DNA of 64,000 bases from Nostoc piscinale CENA21 (GCF_001298445.1 NZ_CP012036.1:6139525-6203524), one strand, 5' to 3'. Shown: positions 43,205 to 53,009, counted from the stretch's first letter. Notes: generated by a model not told the origin, from the sequence alone. Translations and numbers: made by a program.

Positions 43205-44851
43205 ATGTTCCTAACTCAAACTGTTCCTCGTCAACGAGAAATTATTGAAGTGGTGCTTCGTAATGGCTGGGACTATATGCGGAGGCTACTAACTGGTGGC
43301 AAAACCGATGAACCCCAGCTACCTACCCCAGCAGTATTAAAAAATATTTTGGTAAGTTTGGGGCCTGTTTATATCAAGCTTGGTCAGTTATTATCGACTC
43401 GTCCCGATTTACTTAGTGCAGCTTACATTGAGGAACTGTCAACACTGCAAGACGAAGTACCGCCAGTTCCCTGGTCAGAGATAGAAGTAGTTATTCGCAA
43501 ACAGTTAAAACGCCCCCTAGAAGAAGTTTTTCCCAAGATTAACCCTGTACCAGTTGCGGCGGGATCAATTGCCCAAACTCATCGCGCTACACTAGCTGAT
43601 GGTCGGGAAGTCGCTTTGAAAGTTCAACGTCCAGGAATTGATACGACTATTGCCCAAGATATTGCTTTAATTCAGGGGATCGCTGATTTAGTCGCGCGTA
43701 CTGATTTTGGGCAAACTTACGAAATTAAATCAATTGCAGAAGAATTTACTAAAGCTTTAGAAGCAGAGCTAGACTTTACCAGAGAAGCGACTTTTACAGA
43801 CCAATTACGCCGGAATTTATCTAAAGGTCGTTGGTTTGACCCGCAACAAATCGTCGTGGCGGAGATTCACTGGCATTTAACTTCCGAAAAATTGTTAGTG
43901 ATGGAATGGTTGGATGGTGTGCCTTTATTGTCAGCAAGGTTGACAGGTGACAACAACGGCACAGATATTGCTACCCAGCGCAAAAATATCACAACATTAC
44001 TATTTAGAGCATTTTTCCAACAGTTATATATTGATGGGTTTTTTCATGCCGATCCCCATCCGGGAAATTTATTTTATCTGCAAGATGGTCGGGTGGCACT
44101 TTTAGATTGTGGAATGGTGGGCAGACTTGATCCCCGTACCCAGCAAATTTTAACAGAGATGTTGTTGGCGATCGTGGATTTAGATGCTGGTCGATGCGCT
44201 CAGTTAACTTTACAATTAGCAGATTCGCCACAGCCTGTAATTTTAGCGCGACTGGAAAGTGATTACGATCGCATGTTGCGAAAGTATCATAATGTCAGCT
44301 TGACAAACATGAATTTTAGTCAAGTGATTTATGAAATTTTGCAAGTCGCCCGCAACAATAAAATTAGATTGCCCAGCAATATGGGTTTGTATGCCAAAAC
44401 CCTAGCTAATTTAGAAGGTGTCGCCAGGGCTTTCAATCCTGAGATTAATTTGTTTGATGAGGTTAAGCCCTTAATTACCGACTTGTTTCGTCGTCAATTA
44501 GTCGGTGAAAATCCAGTGCGATCGCTTCTGCGTACCGCCCTCGACCTCAAAAGTTTATCATTACAATCACCCCGACAAGTTGAACTTTTACTTGATCGTG
44601 TAACATCAGAGACATTACGTTGGAATTTATCATTGCATGGATTAGATGGTGTACGCCGCACAATGGATGATGCAGCCAATCGCCTCTCTTTCAGTATTTT
44701 GGTAGGTTCACTGATTATGGGAGCAGCAATTATTTCCACTAAAGCCCAGACAACGCAACTATCGTTTTTAAGTAGTGTGTTATTTGCCGCCGCCAGTTTA
44801 TTAGGATTGTGGTTGATTATTAGTATTTTGCGATCGGGACGTTTACGTTAG
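43205..44851 (+). CDS. ABC1/UbiB-family atypical kinase
   Basis: A 548-residue ABC1K protein, 31 bp after the YidD-like gene. Family motifs: the KxGQ segment YIKLGQLLSTRPDLL, the Ala-rich nucleotide loop PVAAGSIAQTHRATLADGREVALKVQRPG (in place of a glycine-rich loop), EAELDFTREA, the catalytic HADPHPGNLFYL and LLDCGMVGRL. Two C-terminal TM helices are visible (LSFSILVGSLIMGAAII and LLGLWLIISIL). In plastids and cyanobacteria, ABC1K proteins govern plastoquinone and tocopherol metabolism and stress responses; the substrate of this member is not deducible. ATG at 43205 gives the usual start. Confidence 0.93.
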   Translation: MFLTQTVPRQREIIEVVLRNGWDYMRRLLTGGKTDEPQLPTPAVLKNILVSLGPVYIKLGQLLSTRPDLLSAAYIEELSTLQDEVPPVPWSEIEVVIRKQLKRPLEEVFPKINPVPVAAGSIAQTHRATLADGREVALKVQRPGIDTTIAQDIALIQGIADLVARTDFGQTYEIKSIAEEFTKALEAELDFTREATFTDQLRRNLSKGRWFDPQQIVVAEIHWHLTSEKLLVMEWLDGVPLLSARLTGDNNGTDIATQRKNITTLLFRAFFQQLYIDGFFHADPHPGNLFYLQDGRVALLDCGMVGRLDPRTQQILTEMLLAIVDLDAGRCAQLTLQLADSPQPVILARLESDYDRMLRKYHNVSLTNMNFSQVIYEILQVARNNKIRLPSNMGLYAKTLANLEGVARAFNPEINLFDEVKPLITDLFRRQLVGENPVRSLLRTALDLKSLSLQSPRQVELLLDRVTSETLRWNLSLHGLDGVRRTMDDAANRLSFSILVGSLIMGAAIISTKAQTTQLSFLSSVLFAAASLLGLWLIISILRSGRLR

Positions 44852-45024
44852 TTCACTTGCTTTACCTTGGCTTTACCAATCTCCAGGATAATACTGATAA
44901 ATATTTAAAACCTTAGATAGACGCAGATGCACGCTGATCATTATTCTACATATAGCAGTTGAAGCATAAATTACAACCATATTTGTGGCTGAAATCGTCC
45001 CTTGAAGGTTTTAAGATAAATTTT
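44852..45024. other. Gap with a dispersed repeat
   Basis: An AGATAGACGCAGATGCACGC repeat lies near 44917-44936. The frame open upstream of the ABC gene is not considered coding. Confidence 0.4.
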
Positions 45025-46005
45025 ATGCCGCATATTTTTGTTGAAAACTTAAGTAAATCTTATCCGGTGGCGATTAAAGAACCAGGTATCGCTGGGACAA
45101 TTACTCACTTTTTCCGCCGCACCTACCGTTCAATTCAAGCTGTTGAAAATGTTTCCTTTGAAATTACCCCTGGTGAGGTAGTAGGATTTTTAGGGCCGAA
45201 TGGTGCTGGAAAAACTACCACACTCAAAATGCTCACTGGTCTGATTCATCCTAGTAGTGGGACAGTGAGAGTAGCTGGACATATTCCGTTTTTACGCCAA
45301 GAAGCATTTTTGCAAAAAATTACCTTGGTGATGGGACAAAAGCAGCAATTAATCTGGGACTTACCCGCAATAGACTCTTTAAAAATTAATGCTGCTGTCT
45401 ACAACATTTCTGACCAAGAATTTTCTCTCCGCTTAAGAGAATTAACAGAAATGCTAAACCTCCAAGGAAAGCTGACTCAACCAGTACGCAAGCTATCTTT
45501 GGGTGAGCGAATGAAAGCAGAACTGTTAGCTGCACTTTTACATCGTCCCCAAGTCTTATTTCTTGATGAACCAACTCTTGGACTTGATGTGAATGCTCAA
45601 GTAGCAGTACGAGATTTTCTGCGAGACTACAATCAGCGTTATCAAGCCACCGTATTATTAACTAGTCACTACATGGCTGATATTACCGCTTTATGTCAGC
45701 GAGTATTATTAATTCACCAAGGAAAGCTGATGTATGACGGTAGTTTAGATGGACTGTTAGAACGCTTCGCACCATATCGAGAAGTTCACGTAGAGTTAGC
45801 CCAACCTTTATCAAGGGAAAAGCTCAAGTCTTATGGAGATGTGCAATCTTTAGACGGGCGAGCTGTCTGTTTTATGGTACAGCAAGAAGCTCTCACTCGT
45901 ACAGTATCTCAGATTTTGTCAGAACTAGAAGTCATCGATTTAGAAGTGAAAGAACCGCCCATAGAAGAAGTCATAGGTAAAGTATTTCAGGCGGGAGTCG
46001 TTTAG
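45025..46005 (+). CDS. ABC-2 type transporter ATP-binding protein
   Basis: The 326-residue ATPase has Walker A LGPNGAGKTTTLKML, Q loop VMGQKQQLIWDL, signature KLSLGERMKAELLAALLHRP, Walker B VLFLDEPTLGLD and the H-loop LLTSHYM, followed by a ~90-residue C-terminal extension (LDGLLERFAPYREVHVELAQ...) typical of DrrA/NatA-type exporters and of the DUF990-linked subfamily. It powers the permease encoded 57 bp downstream. Between them lie TGAGTGC and TGACAAA heptamers. The ATG at 45025 starts the core VENLSKSYPVAI; the upstream 22 codons are ignored. Cargo unknown. Confidence 0.94.
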   Translation: MPHIFVENLSKSYPVAIKEPGIAGTITHFFRRTYRSIQAVENVSFEITPGEVVGFLGPNGAGKTTTLKMLTGLIHPSSGTVRVAGHIPFLRQEAFLQKITLVMGQKQQLIWDLPAIDSLKINAAVYNISDQEFSLRLRELTEMLNLQGKLTQPVRKLSLGERMKAELLAALLHRPQVLFLDEPTLGLDVNAQVAVRDFLRDYNQRYQATVLLTSHYMADITALCQRVLLIHQGKLMYDGSLDGLLERFAPYREVHVELAQPLSREKLKSYGDVQSLDGRAVCFMVQQEALTRTVSQILSELEVIDLEVKEPPIEEVIGKVFQAGVV

Positions 46006-46062
46006 TAAGTGCTGAGTGCTGAGGAAAAGAAATAAAACAACTTGGTTAACGACAAATGACAA

Positions 46063-46851
46063 ATGAAAAAATTTATTAGAAAAACTTTAACTTTTTTGGC
46101 TGTATACAACACCTATATGATGGAGTTTCGTGCAGAACTAATTTTATGGGTGTTGTCTGGATCTTTACCTATAATCCTTATGGGTGTTTGGATGCAAGCA
46201 GCACAAGGAGGCAAATTTGGTTTGTCTTCTGTGGATTTTTCTCGTTATTTTCTAACAGTCTTTGTAGTAAGACAAATTACTGTTGCTTGGGTAATTTGGG
46301 AATTTGAAAAAGAAGTAGTAGAAGGTAAACTTTCTCCTAGATTGTTACAACCACTAGACCCGGTATGGCATCATGTAGCGTCTCATCTGGCTGAAAGAGT
46401 GACGCGGATACCATTTACCATACTGCTAATAATTTTATTTTTTGTACTGTATCCCCAGGCTTTTTGGTTGCCAAGTTTTGGGCAGGTGTTTCTATTTACG
46501 TTAGCAGTGGTGTTAGCATTTATTTTGCGGTTTGTCATTCAATACACCTTTGCTGTGTTAGCTTTTTGGACAGAACGTGCTAGTGCTTTAGAAAATTTCT
46601 GGTTCTTATTCTTTTTATTTTTATCGGGGATGGTTGCACCTTTAAATGTGTTTCCCGAATTTGTACGCAATATTGTTTTATTTACACCTTTTCCCTATTT
46701 AATTGATTTCCCTGCAAGTATTTTGGTGGGACTACCTGTAGATATAGCGCAGGGTTTTTTATGTATGATTGGTTGGATAATGATATTTTTGGGCGCAAAC
46801 CGTTTGTTGTGGCGGGCGGGATTGAAGCGATACTCTGGAATGGGCGCGTGA
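46063..46851 (+). CDS. ABC-2 family permease (DUF990/YadH-like)
   Basis: A 262-residue permease with six hydrophobic segments (MEFRAELILWVLSGSLPIILMGVWM, FLTVFVVRQITVAWVIWEFE, RIPFTILLIILFFVLYP, VFLFTLAVVLAFILRFVI, FWFLFFLFLSGMVAPL, GFLCMIGWIMIFLGANRLLW). The motif EFEKEVVEGKLSPRLLQPLDPVWHHV is typical of the permeases that pair with a second homologous permease. Only one lies here, so it may act as a homodimer or with a distant partner. The start ATG overlaps the TGACAAATG heptamer repeat. Confidence 0.9.
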   Translation: MKKFIRKTLTFLAVYNTYMMEFRAELILWVLSGSLPIILMGVWMQAAQGGKFGLSSVDFSRYFLTVFVVRQITVAWVIWEFEKEVVEGKLSPRLLQPLDPVWHHVASHLAERVTRIPFTILLIILFFVLYPQAFWLPSFGQVFLFTLAVVLAFILRFVIQYTFAVLAFWTERASALENFWFLFFLFLSGMVAPLNVFPEFVRNIVLFTPFPYLIDFPASILVGLPVDIAQGFLCMIGWIMIFLGANRLLWRAGLKRYSGMGA

Positions 46852-46869
46852 GCTAATATATTTTTATTT

Positions 46870-46925
46870 CACGCAGAGACACATACTTCGACTGTGCTCA
46901 GTAACCGGAGGCGCGGAGGAATTGA
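46870..46925. repeat. Nested dispersed repeats between converging genes
   Basis: The unit CACGCAGAGAC ... GAGGCGCGGAGG, also seen in frame in smc near 22990-23020, is here interrupted by ACTTCGACTGTGCTCAGTAAC (46886-46906), a unit known from 1122-1142 and 27462-27480. Confidence 0.65.
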
Positions 46926-46945
46926 GAGTTTTACAATCAATAAAT

Positions 46946-48019
46946 TTATTCTTCACTATCTTGATATAAATCTTGTAATGCTTGCAGTTGAGTTTTGCGG
47001 GAAATTCGACGATATTTTTTACTTTCTAGTTTGGGTTCGTATTTACTCTGTCCTTTACCTTTGGTTTTTAACTTCAAGGTAGATTCAGGATCGGCTTGTT
47101 GGTTCAATTGGGTTTGTCTGGCGATCGCTTCCTCCAAAAACTCTAGATAATGTTCATAGCGTTCCCAATTTCCCCGCACGGCGCAATCAGGCTCGTCTCG
47201 ATGCAAACAATCACTAAATCGACAGTGATTCACTTCTAATAGTTTTCTGACTTCAGGAAAATAGTAAACTAATTCTTCTGGTTGAGCATCCAAATCTGGT
47301 TGATTAAAGCCAGGGGTATCTGCTAGCAAACCACCATCAGGTAATTCAAATAATTCTACATGGCGAGTTGTATGACGACCACGGGCAAGTTTACCAGAAA
47401 CTTCTCCGACTCGCAGGTTAATATCAGGAATTAAGGCATTAATTAAGCTGGATTTCCCCACACCAGAAGGCCCAGCAATTACCGTAGTTTTATGACTAAG
47501 ATGAGTGATTACTTGGTCAAGATTAATTTGATTCTGCACACTAATAAATAACGGTTGATAACCCCAACCCAAGAGGCGATCGCTAATTTCTTGCTGTTCT
47601 TGGGCTGAGATTAAATCGCTTTTATTCAAACACAAAACCACATCCCAACCAGTAGACTCAGCTTTCACTAAAAATCGACTTAATTGATAAGCTTCTAAGG
47701 GTGGATCAGCAACAGCAAATACCAACATAATTTGGTTGACATTAGCGATCGCAGGCCGGTCTAATTGTCCAGTGCGGGGTAAAACTTCTGCGATCGCACC
47801 GCGTCCACCAGCCCAATCTGGTTCTTCTATCACCACGCGATCGCCCACCATCACCTGCTGTCCAATTTTCTTTAACCTGGTTCTGCGGGTACACAAAAGT
47901 ATAGGGAGATGTGCAGGAGCTATCTCCCTATTGTCTTGATCTAGCTGTACCCTGTAAAAATTGGCTTGTACAGCTAAAACTGTACCCAGTAACTGTCCAT
48001 CAGTAGCAACAGCCATCAT
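46946..48019 (-). CDS. rsgA: Ribosome small-subunit-dependent GTPase A
   Basis: RsgA (YjeQ/EngC) checks late maturation of the 30S subunit. The 357-residue protein has an N-terminal OB-fold (residues 5-70), a circularly permuted GTPase with G4 LNKSDL before G1 GPSGVGKSSLIN, G2 around GRHTTRHVELF, G3 DTPGFN, and a zinc knuckle (CRFSDCLHRDEPDCAV). A Lys-rich tail (KGKGQSKYEPKLESKKYRRISRK) extends the family core. Its ATG overlaps the stop of the TusA-like gene by four bases (ATGA), showing coupling within the grpE-dnaK-dnaJ cluster. Confidence 0.95.
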   Translation of the reverse strand: MMAVATDGQLLGTVLAVQANFYRVQLDQDNREIAPAHLPILLCTRRTRLKKIGQQVMVGDRVVIEEPDWAGGRGAIAEVLPRTGQLDRPAIANVNQIMLVFAVADPPLEAYQLSRFLVKAESTGWDVVLCLNKSDLISAQEQQEISDRLLGWGYQPLFISVQNQINLDQVITHLSHKTTVIAGPSGVGKSSLINALIPDINLRVGEVSGKLARGRHTTRHVELFELPDGGLLADTPGFNQPDLDAQPEELVYYFPEVRKLLEVNHCRFSDCLHRDEPDCAVRGNWERYEHYLEFLEEAIARQTQLNQQADPESTLKLKTKGKGQSKYEPKLESKKYRRISRKTQLQALQDLYQDSEE

Positions 48020-48273
48020 TTATTAGCGGCCGGACAACGGACTAACAAAGAAAAATACTCGCTACAGTCTGTAATTTGCTCTACCTGATAGCCTGCCATT
48101 GTTAAGCTATCAGGAACTTGCTCGATTGGTTCTCCGGGGTCGAGCCATACTTCGAGCAAATCTCCTGGCGACATTTTTTCGAGGCGGAGTTTTGTCCGCA
48201 CAAAATTAATCGGACAAGGAGTACCGCGCAAATCGAGTTGAGCATCGGGAGTAGATACAGAAGATAGATTCAT
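48016..48273 (-). CDS. TusA/SirA-family sulfur-carrier-like protein (85 aa)
   Basis: A small two-layer alpha/beta protein with the family motif LDLRGTPCPINFVRTKLRLEKMSPGDLLEVWLDPGEP, where the Cys in PCPxxxxxT(K/R) would carry a persulfide. Members pass sulfur for tRNA thiolation or other uses. Its ATG shares a base with the dnaJ stop (TAATG) and its stop overlaps rsgA, so the three genes are translationally coupled. A folding/ribosome-linked job is suggested by this constant company, not proved. Confidence 0.9.
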   Translation of the reverse strand: MNLSSVSTPDAQLDLRGTPCPINFVRTKLRLEKMSPGDLLEVWLDPGEPIEQVPDSLTMAGYQVEQITDCSEYFSLLVRCPAANK

Positions 48274-49403
48274 TACTTGAACAAATTCCCCAAGAAACCT
48301 TCTAAACCACCTTTACCAGTGCGATCGCCTTTAATTTTAGCCAGCTTCTCTAGCAATTCTCTCTCCTCTGGGGTGATTTTAGTCGGGATATCAATTAACA
48401 CTGTTAGAAGATGATCTCCCCGACTCACAGGATTACCCAAACGCGGTACGCCACGATTTTCGAGCTTCATCACTGTATTTGGCTGTGTTCCTGGGGGAAT
48501 GATTAATTCCACTGGCCCATCAACTGTATTCACTTCCAAACGACAACCTAAAATGGCTTGTAAATAGCTCACCTTGATTTCCGAAAGCACATTAATGCCA
48601 TCGCGCTGGAATTCTTCATCTTCGTTGACAAACAGGTAAACGTACAAATCTCCAGGAGGGCCACCACGTTGACCTGCGTCACCTTCTTGTCCTATGCGTA
48701 AGCGTGTACCGTTATCTACGCCAGCCGGAATTGTAATTTTAAGTTTTTTGGTAACTTGATTTGTACCTCGACCGTCACAAGCATCACACTTATCTTCAAT
48801 TACCGAACCAGTACCATTACAAGTCGGACAAGTGGAAACTTGTGTAAAACTGCCAAAAGGTGTCCTCGTGACACGGCGTACTTGACCGGAACCGCTACAA
48901 GTGGAACAAGTACGGGGACGGGTTCCTGGTTTTGCGCCAGAACCATTACAAGCTTCGCAAGTTTCGAGGTGAGAAATGCGAATTTCCTTTTCACCACCAA
49001 ATACTGCTTCGCGGAAATCCAGCTTTAGGTCTAGTCGTAAATCATCACCCCGCACTGGGCCACTGCGACGTCTTTGCGCTGTCTGTCCACCCATACCGCC
49101 GCCAGCAAAGCCGCTGAAAATGCTTTCAAAGATATCGGCAAAACCACCCATATCACCCATATCTTGAAAGCCCACACCAGCACCGGAAACACCTTCTGGG
49201 CCAAAGCGATCATAACGCGCCCTGGTTTCTGGTTCTGAGAGTACCTCATAAGCGCGGTTGATTTCTTTAAACCGTTCCTCTGCGCCCGGTTCTTTGTTCA
49301 CATCTGGGTGATACTTACGGGCTAAACGGCGGTAAGCTTGTTTGATTTCTTCTTTGTCGGCGTCACGAGAGACACCCAGAATTTCGTAATAGTCGCGGGC
49401 CAT
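48273..49403 (-). CDS. dnaJ: Chaperone protein DnaJ
   Basis: A full type I Hsp40 of 376 residues: J domain (1-68) with YHPDVNKEPG containing the HPD tripeptide, a Gly/Phe-rich linker (GFADIFESIFSGFAGGGMGG), four CxxCxGxG zinc motifs (CEACNGSG, CSTCSGSG, CPTCNGTG, CDACDGRG) and the C-terminal substrate-binding domains. It stimulates DnaK and hands over unfolded proteins in the cytoplasm. It lies 540 bp after dnaK and just before the TusA-like gene. Confidence 0.97.
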   Translation of the reverse strand: MARDYYEILGVSRDADKEEIKQAYRRLARKYHPDVNKEPGAEERFKEINRAYEVLSEPETRARYDRFGPEGVSGAGVGFQDMGDMGGFADIFESIFSGFAGGGMGGQTAQRRRSGPVRGDDLRLDLKLDFREAVFGGEKEIRISHLETCEACNGSGAKPGTRPRTCSTCSGSGQVRRVTRTPFGSFTQVSTCPTCNGTGSVIEDKCDACDGRGTNQVTKKLKITIPAGVDNGTRLRIGQEGDAGQRGGPPGDLYVYLFVNEDEEFQRDGINVLSEIKVSYLQAILGCRLEVNTVDGPVELIIPPGTQPNTVMKLENRGVPRLGNPVSRGDHLLTVLIDIPTKITPEERELLEKLAKIKGDRTGKGGLEGFLGNLFK

Positions 49404-49943
49404 ATAGCAAAGGTAAAAGATAGAAGGAAGAAGGCAGGAGGCAGGAGGTGAGGTAGCCCCCGTCTTGGCGGTTCCCGTCGATGGGGGACTGCCGAACCCG
49501 AAGGGCAGGAGGCAGAAGGCTTAGAAGAATTCCTAGTGAATCTTAACTCAGCACTCAGCACTCAAAACTCAGCACTTTTTAAGGCAGAAGGCATAGATTA
49601 ACTTTTATTAATAACTGATTGTACCTTTTACCTTTTATAAAAATCACCAGCAAATTTTGCTCAACATTTGCTGTTATGTGGGAAACGACAAGGACTAACG
49701 AAAGTTAACAGCGAAGTTAGCAGATGCTAGAAGCTTTGGCTGTTGAGTTAGCTGTCTCTTTTACAATTGTGCTACGTGACAGGAAAAAACCCTGCTGATG
49801 AACTAGAGGGGCTAACCGCACCATTAGGTGTGGAAAACCCCCCATTTGTAGTACATTGCATCTGTAGTAAGACAGAATTTCAAGATTAAAGAACAAAGTA
49901 TGAAAGGTTTAAACTTCATACTTTAAACTTCAGACTTTACCCT
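49404..49943. repeat. Repeat-dense gap between dnaK and dnaJ
   Basis: It contains GGCAGGAGGCAGGAGG-type tandem units (49432-49450 and 49505-49520), a CCCCCGTC...GATGGGGG hairpin near 49457-49488, CAGCACT heptamers near 49548-49576 and AAACTTCATACTTTAAACTT units near 49909-49930. No gene seen. The length suggests that dnaJ has its own promoter. Confidence 0.65.
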
Positions 49944-51905
49944 TTAGTCTATCGCCTCATAATCAGCTTGTGCAGTCATTTCCTCATCAAAATCGAAATT
50001 AAATTGAGGGATGACAGTTCCACTGGCATGATTTTCTAATGGAGATGCTAATAATGGCTCGGAAACTGCTTCACCTTCATCGGTATTGGGATTGTTAGCG
50101 CGGTTATAAACATCAGCACCGATCGCAAATAGGGTTTGCTGGAAGTCATCTAAGCAATTTTGAAATTCTTGCAGAGAAATACTCGGATTACTCATCACAG
50201 CTTGCAGTTGGACAAACTTTTCATGGGCTAAAGTTTTCATCTGCTCGCCAATCAAGTTGCCATTATCCTTCAAAGTGGATTCGTAGCTGACTAACAAATT
50301 ATCGGCTTGGTTTTTCAGTTCTACAAACTCCTTGCGTTTTTTGTCTTCTTCGGCAAAAACCTCAGCTTCTTGGCGCATCCGTTCGACTTCGTTAGCACTC
50401 AAACCACCAGTGTTAGTAATCCGAATACTTTGCTCTCGACCGGTACCTTTATCTTGAGCCGCAACCTTGAGGATACCGTTAACATCAATTTCAAAAGATA
50501 CTTCAATTTGAGGAACACCACGAGGAGCCGGAGGAATCCCCGCTAACAAAAACTTACCTAAACTTTTATTATCCCTTGCCATTGCCCGTTCCCCTTGGAG
50601 AACGTGAATTTCTACAGAAGTTTGACCATCAATTGCTGTGGAAAAAACTTGAGATTTGCTGGTGGGAATTGTGGTGTTACGTTCGATAATTTTGGTGAAT
50701 ACTTCGCCCAGGGTTTCAATACCCAAAGACAAGGGAGTGACATCTAATAACAAAAGATTATCAACTTCACCACCGAGAACACCAGCTTGAATGGCGGCTC
50801 CCAATGCGACAGCTTCATCCGGGTTAATTGAGCGATCGGGCGTTTTGCCGTTAAAAAATTTAATTAAAGCATTTTGAACAGCCGGAATCCTAGTTGAACC
50901 ACCAACTAAAATAATTTTGTCGATGTCTTGGGGTTTGAGATCAGCATCTTTGAGAGATTGAATCATTGGTTCAATCGTCGCCTCAATCAAATGTGCTGCG
51001 AGTTCTTCAAATTTAGAACGGCTGAGTTCCGTCTCTAGATGCTTTGGCCCGGATGCGTCGGCGGTAATAAATGGCAAGTTAATCGAGGTAGTCCCCATAC
51101 TAGAGAGTTCAATTTTAGCTTTTTCTGCTGCTTCCCGTAGACGCTGCAAAGCCATCTTATCTTGGGCGAGGTTAATTTTTTCTTGTTCCTGGAAGCGTTC
51201 AATCATCCAGCGCACAATACAGTTATCGAAGTCATCACCACCCAGTTGATTATTGCCGCTAGTTGCTTTGACTTCAAAAACTCCATCTCCTAGTTGCAAA
51301 ATCGATACGTCAAAAGTACCGCCGCCCAAGTCAAACACGAGAATTAATTGCTCTTGGTCTTGCTTATCTAAGCCAAAAGCTAAAGCCGCCGCAGTCGGTT
51401 CATTGATAATACGTAATACTTCTAAACCAGCGATTGTCCCAGCATCTTTAGTTGCTTGTCTTTGGGCATCAGTAAAATATGCTGGTACGGTAATTACGGC
51501 TTGGGTGACAGATTCTCCTAAAAAATTTTCCGCGTCCTGCTTCAATTTTTGCAGAATCATCGCGGAAATTTCTTGTGGTGTGTAATTCTTGCCACGAATC
51601 TGGACATCAACAGTTTCATCTCGGCCTTTAACACAATTGTAAGGAACGCGATCGCGTTCATGTTCCGTATCTTCCCAACGACGGCCGATGAATCTTTTGA
51701 TACTGTAGACTGTATTTTCGGCATTAGTTACGGCTTGGCGTTTTGCCAGCTGACCGACCAAGCGATCGCCACCCTTGCCAAATCCCACAATACTAGGAGT
51801 GGTTCTTCCGCCTTCCGAATTGGCAATTACAATCGGCTGACCACCTTCTAAAACTGCGACGCAACTGTTAGTCGTGCCTAAGTCGATCCCTATAACTTTT
51901 CCCAT
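49944..51905 (-). CDS. dnaK: Chaperone protein DnaK (Hsp70)
   Basis: A 653-residue Hsp70: N-terminal ATPase domain starting GKVIGIDLGTTNSCVAVLEGG, with the phosphate loops VFDLGGGTFDVSIL and ILVGGSTRIPAVQ, then the substrate-binding domain (LLLDVTPLSLGIETLGEVFTKIIERNTTIPTSKSQVF) and a helical lid. The C-terminus lacks an EEVD end and finishes DEEMTAQADYEAID. Cyanobacteria have several dnaK genes; linkage to grpE and dnaJ points to the stress-inducible housekeeping copy (DnaK2-like), an inference. Confidence 0.97.
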   Translation of the reverse strand: MGKVIGIDLGTTNSCVAVLEGGQPIVIANSEGGRTTPSIVGFGKGGDRLVGQLAKRQAVTNAENTVYSIKRFIGRRWEDTEHERDRVPYNCVKGRDETVDVQIRGKNYTPQEISAMILQKLKQDAENFLGESVTQAVITVPAYFTDAQRQATKDAGTIAGLEVLRIINEPTAAALAFGLDKQDQEQLILVFDLGGGTFDVSILQLGDGVFEVKATSGNNQLGGDDFDNCIVRWMIERFQEQEKINLAQDKMALQRLREAAEKAKIELSSMGTTSINLPFITADASGPKHLETELSRSKFEELAAHLIEATIEPMIQSLKDADLKPQDIDKIILVGGSTRIPAVQNALIKFFNGKTPDRSINPDEAVALGAAIQAGVLGGEVDNLLLLDVTPLSLGIETLGEVFTKIIERNTTIPTSKSQVFSTAIDGQTSVEIHVLQGERAMARDNKSLGKFLLAGIPPAPRGVPQIEVSFEIDVNGILKVAAQDKGTGREQSIRITNTGGLSANEVERMRQEAEVFAEEDKKRKEFVELKNQADNLLVSYESTLKDNGNLIGEQMKTLAHEKFVQLQAVMSNPSISLQEFQNCLDDFQQTLFAIGADVYNRANNPNTDEGEAVSEPLLASPLENHASGTVIPQFNFDFDEEMTAQADYEAID

Positions 51906-52259
51906 ACTTACAGTATTTGTACTGAATGCTTTTACCGTGTGTTGTTGCGCGGGATATTTTTGTACGGGCTAAAGCTAAAGGCTAAGTCTGTCAAACGCAC
52001 TAACTAAATATCGGCTGTTTGCCACAAAACCAGTTTCCCTAAGTAAATACAACTAGGGGTTGGGCTGCTAAACTACGGCAAACCGTCAACAGCCCTTTCC
52101 TTTTTGAAATATAAACTGCTCGCCCGTATATTACCTGAGTACGCACTTCGTAAAAGTAAAAAGTCAAAAGGTAAAAACAAAAACTTTAGTCATAATTGTT
52201 TTGACTTTGGCTTTTTGACTTCGTACGAAGAGACAGTCAGCAAGGCGAGCAAATACAGT
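51906..52259. mobile_element. Gap between grpE and dnaK with a hairpin, MITE-like block
   Basis: TGCTCGCC (52117-52124) and GGCGAGCA (52246-52253) are inverted ends of a ~137-bp block that contains AAAAGTCAAAAGG and the partly complementary CTTTGGCTTTTTGACTTCGT. It could be a miniature element; no gene is present. AAAGTCA-type heptamers contribute to the arms. Confidence 0.5.
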
Positions 52260-53009
52260 TTAACTGTTAGCTGGACTCGACTGATCTTCAGGTGCAGACA
52301 GTGTATCCTCCTTCGGAGCAGCCACCTTGACCATTGCATGACGTAGCACGCGATCGCCTATATAATATCCGCGTACTAACTCTTCTAACACTGTTCCTTC
52401 TGGATGTTCATCCGTAGGTTCGCGCATTACTGCTTCATGAAGGTTCGGATCAAACTGTTCACCTTCCGGCCGCATCGGTGATACTCCCAACCGTTTCAGA
52501 CAATCCACTAATTGTTTATAAACTCCTTGATAACTTTTGTGAATTGTCATCTCACCGTCAGTTTGTGGCTTGAGGTGCGCTCGCGCCCGTTCAAAATTAT
52601 CGACCACTGGCAGTAATTCTAAAATTGTATTCCGCTTCACTTGTACGTCTAGCTCTTCTTTTTCTTTGCTAGTACGTTTGCGGTAATTTTCAAAATCTGC
52701 CGCAATCCGCATGTACTGACTACTACGTTCTTCTACTTGCGCTTTGAGAGACTCTATTTGTTGAGTTAACTCTGTCAAAGCTGCCGTGTCTGCTGGTGTT
52801 TTCTCGGTAGCAGCGAAGCCATCTTCTTGATTGAGCGCAGCCGTATCTCCTGATACATTGCTTGTGGCTGCCACTTGCTCAGTAACTTCGCTGCCAGATT
52901 CGTTGGAGTTGATTTGGGCTGGGGAGTCGCTCATCATGTCTTGCTTTACCTCTGTTGGTTCACCCAATTGCTGGCTTGTATTGTTTACCTGTTTATTTTC
53001 GTCCATCAT
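52260..53009 (-). CDS. grpE: Nucleotide exchange factor GrpE
   Basis: A 249-residue GrpE. The first ~90 residues are a disordered Ser/Gln/Thr/Glu-rich arm; then comes a long helix (ALTELTQQIESLKAQVEERSSQYMRIAADFENYRKRTSKEKEEL), LELLPVVDNFERA, and the C-terminal beta domain (QFDPNLHEAVMREPTDEHPEGTVLEELVRGYYIGDRVLRHAMVKVA). It releases ADP from DnaK. It is the first gene of the minus-strand cluster and divergent from pilB; I found no CIRCE inverted repeat in the 298 bp between them. Confidence 0.97.
   Translation of the reverse strand: MMDENKQVNNTSQQLGEPTEVKQDMMSDSPAQINSNESGSEVTEQVAATSNVSGDTAALNQEDGFAATEKTPADTAALTELTQQIESLKAQVEERSSQYMRIAADFENYRKRTSKEKEELDVQVKRNTILELLPVVDNFERARAHLKPQTDGEMTIHKSYQGVYKQLVDCLKRLGVSPMRPEGEQFDPNLHEAVMREPTDEHPEGTVLEELVRGYYIGDRVLRHAMVKVAAPKEDTLSAPEDQSSPANS

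Noticed and set aside
49944..53009. Frame breaks in the heat-shock genes
   Set aside because: grpE, dnaK and dnaJ each read through at full family length; no homopolymer problem is seen there.
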